DNA of 64,000 nucleotides, taken from NCBI GenBank assembly GCA_963693085.1, contig OY856409.1, positions 1,533,466,472 through 1,533,530,471 on the forward strand, read 5' to 3'. Below the pieces are notes generated by a model. The model was given only the letters and a program-made list of their open reading frames with translations. It had not been told where the DNA came from and did not search any database. This document shows, piece by piece, positions 35,737 through 46,100 of the stretch (its first letter is position 1; each line of letters begins with the position of its first letter). The translations under genes were made by a program, and so were the position numbers. Source of the stretch: Alisma plantago-aquatica. Lineage: Eukaryota; Streptophyta; Magnoliopsida; Alismatales; Alismataceae.

Positions 35737-37332
35737 ATGGTGCGTACCGCTGGAGCTTCTTCCTCGCGTGCTCGTCAGGATGACATTCCTGAGTTTCTGC
35801 CACCACCGCCATCATCGGTGGCATGTCCTCGACTTGCCCATCCTTCTATGGAGGTGAAGAAGATCTTCGACGAAATCATGAAGCGCAAGATCGAGCCAAC
35901 CCGGTATGTGGACCCGGAGATGCTCAGTGATCTTGGCTTCAAGGCGAATCTAGACTACGTGCTGAAAGGACAAGCACACCAAATGGGCCGTGGCCACAAT
36001 GAGCTGGAGATCCACGAGGACGGTCAACCTTTCTTCGACGAGTGGCCGACGTACAAGGAACTGGTGGCAGAATTCATGGCGTCCCTTGACGTCAATGTCG
36101 TGCCCAATGAGATATCCGCCAGCGACCGCGAGTGGGAGAAGGTTCAGGTGTCTTTCTGGCTCTACAACCACGACTACACCATCACCCTGGAGCAGTTCAA
36201 CGACATCTTCAACTGGAACAACTCCCGATACGACTACAGGCGGCCAGGAAACCGCACCGACTACGCCGCCATCTTCACCGAGTTGGTGACGGTTCCGCAT
36301 GGGAGGTCGGTGAGCTACCACAATGCCGCGGTAGCTGACTTCGAGCACCCGTTTGCGCGGGTCTTGCACCGGATGTTGAATTCCACCATCTTTGCTCGAA
36401 GCGATCTTGCTTTAAGCAAATTCTAGGAGCCCGATCTATTCTTTCTGTACAAGCTCCTGACGAGGCAAGAATGCAACTGGGGTGCATTCTTTCTACACCG
36501 AGTGTTGGCGGTGAAGAGAAGCACGAGGAGAGTCCCGATTCATTTTGGCGGGCTTGTCACCAGGATAGCCCTCTACTTGGGCTTGAATCTTGATCAACTG
36601 ACTCCTCTATCTACGAGAAGCAAGGTCAACTTGCAACATCTTCACCGGGCCAACCTCATTCTTCTCTGGGATGGCGTGGCATTTGCGCATTGCCACGTGA
36701 ATCAAGCGTACCACGAGTGCGCGCTTCCGGATCCTGTCTTCAACATCGAGGGCGCACAACATTTCAGATGGCCGATCATAGCCATCGACTCCGATGATGA
36801 AGAAGGCAGTAATGACGGCGGCGACGACGGACAGGGCGACGAGGCTGAGGAAGAAGAGGCTTTTAAACCTCTTCGTGCACGAGTAGCACCCCGGAAGCGT
36901 CCTCAGATGCATCCAGGTGCATCATCTTCATCACAGCCTACGCCGCCTCCACCACAGCCCTCGCAGCCAAGCGGGGATGCCTATTCCATGCAAGGCATGT
37001 ACACGATAGTGCAGGACATACAGGAGACGCAACAACAGCATATGATGATGTATACCGGTATTCAGGACACGACGAACCAGATACTTGATAACCAAAGGGC
37101 GATGTTCGAGAATGGACGTCTCCTCCTCGACAACCAACGACATATACACAATCGGTTGCAACGGATGGAGATGCAGCAGGAGCCCTTCTATGACCACTAC
37201 TGGAGTCAGAGTTACTTTGGAGGCTATCCACAATCTCCGCCGAGGACCCATTATGATCCAAGCTTCCAGGGGGAGTATCCTTCTTGGGATCCTATGGCTC
37301 CGCAGTACCCACCTCCACCTCCACAAGAGTGA
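35737..37332 (+). pseudogene. E1 ORF3 in env position, Athila ORF1-like protein
   Basis: Frame from 35608 or, more likely, ATG 35737 (MVRTAGASSSRARQDD) to stop 37330-37332, about 532 codons, with one in-frame TAG at 36424-36426 in place of Gln. Residues ~80-240 match the plant transposon domain seen in Athila-type ORFs (EWPTYKELVAEFMASLDV, VSFWLYNHDYTITLEQFNDI), continuing past the stop. Then follow an acidic tract (SDDEEGSNDGGDDGQGDEAE), a Pro-rich stretch, a Gln/His/Met-rich coil and a Tyr/Pro-rich tail. I see no signal peptide or transmembrane helix, so an envelope role is not supported. It uses GC-richer codons than pol. Its function is unknown. Confidence 0.8.
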
Positions 37333-38886
37333 TCTGGTATCCCTGTTCCAATCTTTAAGTTTCTTTTTGACTATGAGGCCATAGTCAAATTCAAGCTTAG
37401 GGGGGTAGTTGGAACATCTCTATCTTTTATTGTTTTTAGTTTTTAGCATTATTGTTTTTGTTCTCTTGTGATTTGTTTCTTGCAATTTTAGTTTTTGGAG
37501 GATCCACGTGCTATATAGTGTAATTGTGGATGTCATAAAAGTGTGTCATCTTATTGCTAGTGCATGGGAAATTTAAGGGAAATTTAAAATTTTTTTGTGT
37601 TTGGATAGCTTGTTTTGTTTGACCTTGGGCACACATCCTACGAAAATGATTGATTATGTCAACTTTAAAACAAAATTTCATACATGTACTCCTAATGATT
37701 CATGAAAGTGGCCGAAAATGGTTGTTTGAGCCTAACCTAACCAAATGGTAATGAGAACTTAATTAGATGTAAGAGAGAGAACCCTCTAAACTACTACACA
37801 GGTCAGTAAGGAGGGACACATAATATCTTTCTAAGGTTCAGTCATCTAGTCTTGTGATCGTTCCACTTCATTTCATTTTTCTTTCATAATGCACCTAAGA
37901 ATTGGAAGTAGAGTGCAGTTTTAATTCCTTTTGTGTGCATAGCATTTAGATAGGACTTGCATTGGTATTTTCCATATGTTTTCATAAAAAGAAAAAGATA
38001 TAGTGATTCATGCACATTACCTTTAGGTATATGCCATGTAGTTGCATTCATGATTTTCATGCATAAAGTATATCATGTATCTCAATTTTTCCTCAATGGT
38101 GAATTAAATTGTTCCATACCTTCTAAATAGTGCAAAAAAATTTCTGAGTATGAAGAAAATAGCCCAATAAAAGTATCTTTAAGCAATTTTGGATATGTGG
38201 GCTGGAAAAAAAAGAGCTGAAAATCTGCAATAAAAAAAGAAAAAGAATTTAGAAGAAAGTGAAATAAGAAGGAGAAAGGAAAGTCATATCACTTGCATTT
38301 CAGGATAATTGAGTACATGATGTAGTTTGACTAGATATCCATCTCATCTTGAGGCGGATGGTTAGTGCATGCATCATTCCACCCAATTTTAGGCATTAGG
38401 GCATTTCTAATGTGCATTTGCATCATATAGGACATTTTTGTATTATGCATGTTGAAACTGTACAATACTTCCACTTTCTTCCATGAGCCACCCATTTTCA
38501 TCCACTCGTTGCTCGGATTGGTAGGCCACTGTGAATTTCTTCTCACTAATGTATATCAGGAGAATTGCTTCCATTTAGATGGTAGTTAGGGCGAGCAACG
38601 TAGTATAGGAAATCACAGGATGCACCAAGTCTGAACCGACGAATTTTATTATGTTAACTGCCTTATGTGATAGTGTTCATCGGCTTGGAGGTCAATTTCT
38701 TTTATTGATGATTACTGTCGCCTTTAGGGTAATTACCGTTCTATGGATAGAGAAGGCCGGTTTGTGAATGTTTAGTGGGAGTCATATGGGATGTTGGGTT
38801 GGTGTGTTGTTTTTCAGTTGACATTTGCAATTCTATTCTAAGGATTAGTTGCTCGAGGGCGAGCAATGTTCAAGCTTAGGGGAGTT
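37333..38886 (+). other. E1 3' untranslated region
   Basis: No gene. It begins with a polypurine-like AAGCTTAGGGGGGTAG near 37395, very similar to the true tract 1.5 kb further on, and ends with CTCGAGGGCGAGCAA (about 38852-38866) and the functional tract at 38872-38886. Confidence 0.8.
38872..38886 (+). promoter_or_regulatory. E1 polypurine tract
   Basis: AAGCTTAGGGGAGTT directly before the 3' LTR. Confidence 0.88.
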
Positions 38887-40503
38887 TGATGCGGTGATTT
38901 TGAGTCGCATTTATAGACCTTTTTGATATGTGTTTATGCTTTTATTAGTCATTTTTATGGTTAATATTGCATAATTCATCCATGTTGGTCTTTTCCATTA
39001 TTTTATGTCAAATCCCCTTAGTTTTATCATTTTGAGCTTTAATTGTCACATTATTATTATTTGTGTGAATTTATGTGATCTTGTCTTTGAATTTCAGGAA
39101 AAATGAGTATTTGCTTCAAACGATACCATCGACGGAAGTCGATACCATCGACAAGGCCACAGGTTTCCAGCCGAAAGGAGCAGCAAAGAGTCGATACCAT
39201 CGACGCTGATGTCGATGGTATCGAAACACCTTCAGGTTGCTGGCGAAGAAGCTGTCGATAGTATCGAGCCCAAGTCGATACCATCGACGCGTGGAGGCTA
39301 TAGCGACACAAAATGACAAAACCGTCGCTAGAGAGTAGTCGATACCATCGACCCAAGTCGATGGTATCGAGATTGCTTCAGGCACTCAGAAGAAAAGACA
39401 AGAAGGGCTGCCGCTACTACACTGGGTCGATACCATCGACCCGCGTCGATGGTATCGACACCGTGAGATATGCGTTGGATTTAGATTGATCTCAATCGGA
39501 CGGCGGGAGTGAATTAACGACCTAATTAGGGATTTATACCTAATGACTACCGCCCGGAGGAGTGGATCATCTCATTTTGCCATTGCACAAGTGCCAAGGA
39601 GCGAGAGAAAGGAGAACGGAGGCCAGAAGTTCATACCAGTCGATTCGGACGCTGCCACAGACGGATTTCACCACCGAGAGGCGGGAAAGCACGTGTTCTA
39701 CGTAAAGGATCAATCAGTTCTTCTCCGTTCAGGGGTTTTCCCTTTCAATTCACGTTTTTCATATGATTTCCCCTATTTCTACCATGTACTTGTGGGAGAT
39801 GAACATGCAGGGCGAATCCCCTCTGTCTTTAGGACCGGGAGTAGCCCGGGAATTCATTGTATGACAGTTTTATAACAGTAATTCATATTTTCTCTCTTAA
39901 ATCCGTGGTATAGTTTCGTTTTCTCCATTTATTGTTATGCTTGATCACCATAATAATAACCTAATGCCCTTAATCACTTTGAAAGAAGGATTAACGGATG
40001 AAAAGAGACGAATCCTACATTAATCGATAAATCCCTTGAACAAGGTGGTGTAAAATTAATGGTGGATACTGAGAGATCGTTCGTAATGCACTTAGTTTAG
40101 GGGATAGGTTACTACGACGGTGGAACCGACCTAAACCTAAGTAGTGAATTGCACCACGACAGTGGGCAATTCTATTTTCAGGCCACTACCCAGATAGAGA
40201 CAGAAGATTGAGGCATTACATAAAATCTAATACAATGAAAACCCACTGTGAAATCGCAATCCTAAAGATACCTCTTTGAATTGATTAAATTAACCTTTAA
40301 TCGATTGTTTGCTTTATTTTATTTTTGTTTTCTTTTAATTTTGACAACAAACCCCAATTTGTTATTCGTCTTAGCTGATCGCAAATAGTTAGTAGGAGTC
40401 TCCGACAATTCCGAGTATCCTTGTGTTCGACTCGGGCCTCACAAAGGCCTTTACTACTCGACGCGTATACTTGCATTTTTAGTGCGTAGTAAAATACACG
40501 TCA
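38887..40503 (+). repeat. E1 3' LTR
   Basis: 1,617 bp, partner of 27510-29128. The palindrome array is at about 39119-39459, with the first unit degraded (AACGATACCATCGAC) and the rest conserved. Confidence 0.96.
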
Positions 40504-40508
40504 GTGCA
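40504..40508. other. Target-site duplication, right copy (E1)
   Basis: GTGCA, matching 27505-27509. Confidence 0.96.
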
Positions 40509-40855
40509 TTGGAAAACCCAAAAGGCATAACCACAAACTCATAATGGCCATACCGTGTTCGAAAAGCTGTTTTTGGAATGTCCTCACTCTTGACTCTCAA
40601 CTGGTGGTAACCCGATCTGAAGTCAATTTTGGAAAAGACTCGAGCAGACTTCAACTGGTCAAACAGGTCATCTATTCTGGGTAAAGGGTATTTGTTCTTA
40701 ATGGTATCTTGGTTGATCATCTGATAGTCTATGCACATATGGAGCAAGCCATCGTTTTTCTTTACAAACAGGATTGGAGCTCCCCATGGTGATGTGCTAG
40801 GCCGGATAAAACCTTTCTCTAGCAATTCCTACAATTGTTTCTTCAACTCGAGCAA
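40509..40855 (-). pseudogene. pol: Reverse transcriptase, N-terminal half (element A)
   Basis: Contains [40 protein letters not shown] and [11 protein letters not shown], where it is cut by E1. The remainder is at 27200-27504. The frame reading past the junction into the E1 LTR is spurious. Confidence 0.95.
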
Positions 40856-41500
40856 CTATGCAGGGGCCATTCTATAAGGTGCACGTGAAATAGGGCTTGT
40901 TCCTGGAGCTAGCTCTATGGAAAAATCCACCTCTCTCTCAGGAGGAATCCCGGGTAGATCATCTGGAAAAACATCTGCATAGACCTTGACTACCTCTATT
41001 TCCTCTAAGGGTTGCACCTTGGGTTCGGGCTCGGTAACAACTGCTAGGAAAGCTTGAGAACCTTTACTCATCATTCTTTCTACCTTCAGGGATGACACAT
41101 ACAAACTGGTGGTGGCATCTTTCCTACCTCTAATGACAAAAGGTGGGTGACCTGGTTCCCTAATGATCACTTTCTTTTCCCTACATTCGATTTGGGCCCT
41201 ATAAGTATACAGCCAATCCATTCCAATGATCACATAAAAATCATTCATGTCAAGAAGGATAAAGTCTGTAGGAAACTCATGATCTCGATATTTCACAGGT
41301 ATCACCAGAGTTTTCAAAAGAGAGGTAAAGATTCGACCACTTGGGGTTGTAACATCTAAGACATATCCTAAATCCTTCATATCCAAACAAAGCATATTTG
41401 CAAGATTCCTCGAAATGAAAGTAGTAGTAGAACCATAATCAAATAATGCCTTTACATTATGTCCCATGACTTCAAGCATGCCTACATTATTGTTCACCAT
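40856..41500 (-). pseudogene. pol: Aspartic protease region (element A)
   Basis: A 214-codon frame with ALFDYGSTTTFISRNLANML, the retroviral-type protease active site; the usual D-S-G reads D-Y-G here, which should abolish activity. Then VIIGMDWLYTYRAQIECREK and, towards the end, the RT linker FPDDLPGIPPEREVDFSIEL. Upstream it is separated from gag by about 80 bp with stops. Confidence 0.92.
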
Positions 41501-41579
41501 ACATTAGACTATTACATGCTTAACTTTCAAAACATAAAGAAAAATTCTAAGGGTTATTACCCTCAATCAACCGATTTGC

Positions 41580-42672
41580 ATTAGCTTGAGCTTCTTCATT
41601 GTCGATGGCGAACACTCGAGCTTGCCTTCTTTCTCCAGCAGGTGGGGCTACATCTACCGATGGGGCTGCTACTGGTGGGGCTACCACCGGACCCGGTCCC
41701 TTTGGTGCTGGTAGGGGACAAGTAGGCAGGATATGCCCCTCTTGCTGACAACGAAAGCAGACCTTCTTCTTGTGGCGAGACTCACCAGGATGCCATTTTC
41801 CATAGGAGCGGCATCACGATCGGTTGTGTTCTGGATGGGGTCTTCCTCTTCCTTCATGTCTTACCTTGGCTTGATGATGTCCGAGACCCTTCTTATGATG
41901 ATTCTTCAGTCAAACCCAAAAACCCCTTGGGTGGAAGCTGTGCAGGCATCATGGTCCTTTCCATGTCTAGGGAAGTGTTGTAAGCTTCTGCGAAGGTTTT
42001 AGGTTTGCTTGCCATCACATGAGGCTTCAAGGAAGGGTGAATACGCTCTATGAAGTGATCCACCCTCCTTTCCTCATCCATCTTGTACCCAAAATGTTCC
42101 AGGATCCGAAACTTGTGCCCAAAGTCTGCACAGAGGAATTTCCTTGAGTCATGTTAATGAATTCCCTTTCCTTTTCTTTCTTAGCTGCAATAGGGACGAA
42201 TCTGGAAGTGAAGATGGTCTTGAAATCAGCCCATGTCATTGGTTCCTCAGTCAGATCTCAGCCTGTGATGTGAGTCTCCCACCATATCTTAGCTGCTCCT
42301 TCTAGGAGGTGAGCAGCAAAGAGAACCTTCTTGCTCATCTGCACTTCAAGCATGCGGAAACCATTCTCTATTGCAAGTATCCATGCTTCTGCCTTATCAA
42401 CCACTTCAGTCTTATCTTCACCCCATAACTTTTCTATGTTCAGCTTGACAAAGTCTAGGATGGTAGCTCCCACATGTGGACGAGTAGGGTGTGGTTCACC
42501 ATTCTCAGCTCTAACTATATCTCGAAGGGCCAAAACATTGATAGCTTCTGTCAACTTCCTTTGTTGCTCTAACCACAAGGTATCCGAGGTATGGATCAAC
42601 ATGGTGGGTTCTGAATCATCGACTGGGTCCTCATCCATCTTGGCTTCTTCCTCAAACACATGTTGCTCTTCA
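41580..42672 (-). pseudogene. gag: Gag, main part (element A)
   Basis: Frame 42659-42258 has FVKLNIEKLWGEDKTEVVDK, LEGAAKIWWETHITG of the gag core. Frame 42239-42048 follows with MTWADFKTIFTSRFVP; 42081-41893 has DHFIERIHPSLKPHVMA. A zinc knuckle CFRCQQEGHILPTCP lies at about 41765-41720. Stops and shifts separate these pieces. The coding start is beyond element B, at 52037. Confidence 0.93.
42668..42672. other. Target-site duplication, left copy (element B)
   Basis: CTTCA, repeated at 51812-51816. Excising B restores A's gag across the junction. Confidence 0.95.
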
Positions 42673-43224
42673 TGTAGGGTTTTAGGGTAGACGGAGAAGG
42701 CAGCAGAAACAAAATTTTCTCCCCAAACCCATACCGAGGAAATGCTTCAACGTCTATATAATAGAAAAGGATGGTTTGTGGAATCATACCTTGTCCCGAG
42801 GCTTGCCCAGTGACAATACCTCGCGCAATGCGCAGTCTTCAACTCCAGTCTTGGACGGTGTCTGTGCAGCTCCTGGTCGCACCGGGACTGACGACTCCTC
42901 CTCCTACCGGACTGTCGGATGACATTTGTCCTCCTAAGAGGCAGTGTCCTCCCGCCTCTGTAGTAGTCTACACGGACCACCTGGAACTCCACTCTCCTTG
43001 TCCCACAAGGAAGTGGAAGGAGTCGCACCCTCCTATTGACGGACTAGTCACCAACACACTCTCCTGCTACCAGTTGCAACTGTAGTTGTCCTTCCCTTGC
43101 TGCACCTCCCTTTTGCGGGAAGCCCTTGCTCGGGATCTCTCACGGTTACCAAAACCAGAGAGAACGACAACTTCGCAAAGCAACCAGCTTGCATTGAGTT
43201 GTACTCTGAGAAGCCCCCAATACC

Positions 43225-43237
43225 CCTATATATATAG
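43225..43237 (-). promoter_or_regulatory. TATA box of element B LTR
   Basis: Minus-strand CCTATATATATAGG, 100 bp downstream of the palindrome array. The 5' LTR counterpart is at about 50099-50112. Confidence 0.75.
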
Positions 43238-43337
43238 GCGGGTCATGGGACAGGGTTCTCTGTGCCCGACAATATGGGACTAAAGTAGGAGTAGAAGGGT
43301 TCGAGATTTTCCACAAAATGCAACCAACTCGCAACCT

Positions 43338-43726
43338 GAACCGATCGGTTCACAAGTGAACCGGTCGGTTGGGGACCTGAACCGGTCGGTTGGAGCACCA
43401 ACCGATCGGTTGGGACCCATGAGCCGATCGGTTCACTTCTGAACCGGTCGGTTCGTGGTCCTGGTCGGTTCTCGATTGACTTTCCTTCTTTCGTTTCTAA
43501 TTGGTATCAAATACCAATCCTTGTTCCAATCAAATTGGGAAAGTGAAACGCAAGGAAAATTCTCACCGACCTGACTTTCCCAACTTGCTCGGTTGCACCA
43601 GTTGAACCGATCAGTTCAACACTTGAACCGCTCATTTCACCCTGGGCTTGAGCCGATCGGCTCAACACTTGAGCTGACCGGTTCAGCAAACTCAGCCGAC
43701 CGGTTCATCACATGAACCGATCGGTT
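43338..43726. repeat. AACCGATCGGTT palindrome array, B 3' LTR
   Basis: About a dozen copies of the palindrome AACCGATCGGTT and close variants (AACCGGTCGGTT, AGCCGATCGGCT, AACCGATCAGTT), spaced irregularly at about 18-40 bp. Lies directly upstream of the TATA box. Confidence 0.95.
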
Positions 43727-44917
43727 GGGAGTGCAGATTGTGCAGAATCAGTCAAATGCGATTTCAATCAATTTGATACTCCAATCAATGCGTCCAACAC
43801 CTTGAACCATACGATATTGAGCCATCGACTGATTGAGTGTTTAATTGAACTACTAAACTCCTTTAGTAATCAATCTAAACATTGCTTTGTGGACAAAACT
43901 CCCCTTCCAGGTTAAATCCTATGTGTGTGACCCTGCAGGTCCATTTCACGATGGCAGTGAAAGTCCATAACACTTATGACTTCACAAGCAAAGAGCGGTT
44001 CCTAGTCACACATCAGTGCTACCCAAGTGAAAGTAGAAAGTTGGAGAACAAATTTCATCCTACAATCCGTGAATGGTGTTACAGTGAATGTATAATTCCT
44101 TTGTCACTGATATCCCGAATGAACTCGAGGCATGGAACAGTCATCCTGTCAACGTTCATTCACTTTCTTGATCTCAGAGTAGATTGAAGGAGATATGTAT
44201 GACATCAATATCACATACTGATTCACACATGCGTGCGCACGCCTATCTCAATCCTACTCATCAAGTGGCCTTGGATATCAAACTCCCTCAGGAGGTACAA
44301 ATCCCATATCTATCACTCACCCCTCAAAAGCCCCATGTGTCAAAGCCACCCAATCATCACCTTTATAACAACCCATGTTTCAGGACTGTGTTTGATGATG
44401 TCAAAGTGTGCCCAACAACATGTGTTGAGTGCAGTGATTTCAGGTCTAAGAATCACACTCACCAGCATAACTGTGAGTACTGATTGTGACTACCATCTCA
44501 TGGTTCCATGTGTCAAACTCACGGTGGGTCTGTCCGGTACCTTGTTCTCTAACAAGTACCTATGTGTTTGGTTTGATATCTCTATATCATGACTAATGAG
44601 ATTCTGTCATCAACCAACACCACAATCTAGTCTTGTGCGTCATTGCTGTCTATCTACCTTCCACAATGACATCCGACTAGGGACATAACAAGAATGTACA
44701 AACTCTTAGCATCCGTATGATCTCATCGTTCAGGTCCTGAACCTGAAGGCATACGTCATTGAGTATTGTCATTCTCTAGACATTCAATCTGTTCTATCAC
44801 TATCTCATATGACTGAACCAGAAAGAATTGGAAGCTTGCCTTTGATGTTTATCAAATCAATCATAATGTATCCCACCAATCATTCCATGATTGGCTCTCA
44901 GGGCATACATACCAACA

Positions 44918-46100
44918 GACTCCCACTTGCACTGCAAGCCAATCACCCTTGAATCATATTCATAGTGATCTTCAAACATGTCCCACATGTCATTCTACTC
45001 CAGTGCCAACATAGTGAGTAATGGCAACACCTTGCCAAAGTCAGTGTAATTGCATGTCTCTCATCTCTTTGCTGTACGTCACACGTATGAGATGGAGTTG
45101 CCGTAATATGTGATCTAGTATTCCTTGCTAACCTTTAGCCACATTGCATGATCAAGGATTCCAGACTTGTCATCAATGAGCGGAATGTCTTATAAGTTCA
45201 TCTCATGAACTTCCAGATCCATATAGTATCCACTGCTGTTCTCTAACACATAGATACTCGACCTTTCCTTTTAAATGGTTTTATTGGAACACTTCCAATT
45301 ATCAACAAACTTCACTTTTATACATCCTATGTATACTTTGTGATTAATTTTGTCCCTTCGGAAGTTCGCTTCAATGTAACTCGTTACATCGACCTCTTCC
45401 TTATCTCCATAGAAGTGGTACTTGCCAAGTACTTATCAAGTTCTTATGGTATTCCAGTAACCCTTACTGGAAGTAGACATACATCCACTCGTCATGTCCT
45501 ACATACGAGTTATCAGGATGAGCACATCATATTGCCATGTCCTACATACAAGATGATGAATGCATCTTATTCTTGCCATGTCATACATGCAAGACAATGG
45601 GATGATTACATACATGATAGATCCATATTTATTCTTAGTGTTCCCATTCTTCGAAAGAATTGGACACTTGGCCTTGGGATACTAATATCCATATAACATG
45701 GACAAGTTCTCTCCCACTGAATCTGTGCATACTGAACCCTCAGTACAGATTGCCAATGTATGCTTTCTCTTTCCAGGTCAAGAGATTTTTCAAGAACTAT
45801 CTCTATAGATCTCTATCCCTATCATATAGGAAAACATATCTATCTTCCTTAAAGATAATTTCCACTTTTGTATTTCCATTTATAGAACATTTCCATTTCA
45901 CATCAACATGTGGAATGTGAATACGCTCCCACTAAATCACAGATCCCTTCTTTATCTTTGACATATCAGTCAAACCCTTTGACCATATCATCAAAGTAAA
46001 GATCCAATTCTGAGTTGCTTGTACTCAATCAATCACATTGATTAGTCCATTGTAACTTATAGATTTCATTTGCATTATTGGATTCATAAACCTTATAGGT
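44918..46100 (-). pseudogene. pol: Degenerate copia RT/RNase H remnant (element B)
   Basis: With frame changes, minus-strand translation near 45420-45300 gives VTSYIEANFRRDKINHK, which aligns in spacing with the copia RNase H phrase V-x-Y-x-D-A-x-F-x-x-D. Near 45150-45060 there is DHILRQLHLIRV, as in the HVLRRYHLIRE segment near the copia pol end. Stops are dense. The polypurine tract is at 44918-44930. Identification rests on short matches. Confidence 0.5.

Larger units (their letters stand above)
27510..40503 (+). mobile_element. Element E1: Athila-like Ty3/gypsy retrotransposon, full length
   Basis: 13.0 kb on the plus strand with 1.62-kb LTRs, an Asp-type primer-binding site, gag, protease-RT-RNase H-integrase, a long ORF in env position, a polypurine tract and a 5-bp target duplication GTGCA. 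No chromodomain. The pol type ([30 protein letters not shown]), long 3' region and env-position ORF fit the Athila clade. It has an internal promoter-like block before the third ORF. Stops and frameshifts in gag, pol and ORF3 make it inactive. Element E2 at the right edge is of the same family. Confidence 0.95.
42673..44917 (-). repeat. Element B 3' LTR
   Basis: 2,245 bp; plus-strand ends TGTAGGGTTTTAGGG and CATACATACCAACA. Partner of 49547-51811. TATA box at about 43225-43237 (minus), palindrome array at 43338-43726. Confidence 0.95.

Noticed and set aside
35950..36369. Minus-strand and shifted frames across E1 ORF3 (139, 99, 107 codons and others)
   Set aside because: Shadows of ORF3 in GC-rich sequence.
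35737..37332. Calling ORF3 an envelope protein
   Set aside because: Only its position supports that; no signal peptide or transmembrane helix seen.
43882..44592. Plus-strand frames in element B LTRs (also 50776-51377)
   Set aside because: Antisense to element B and duplicated only because LTRs are copies; no domain.
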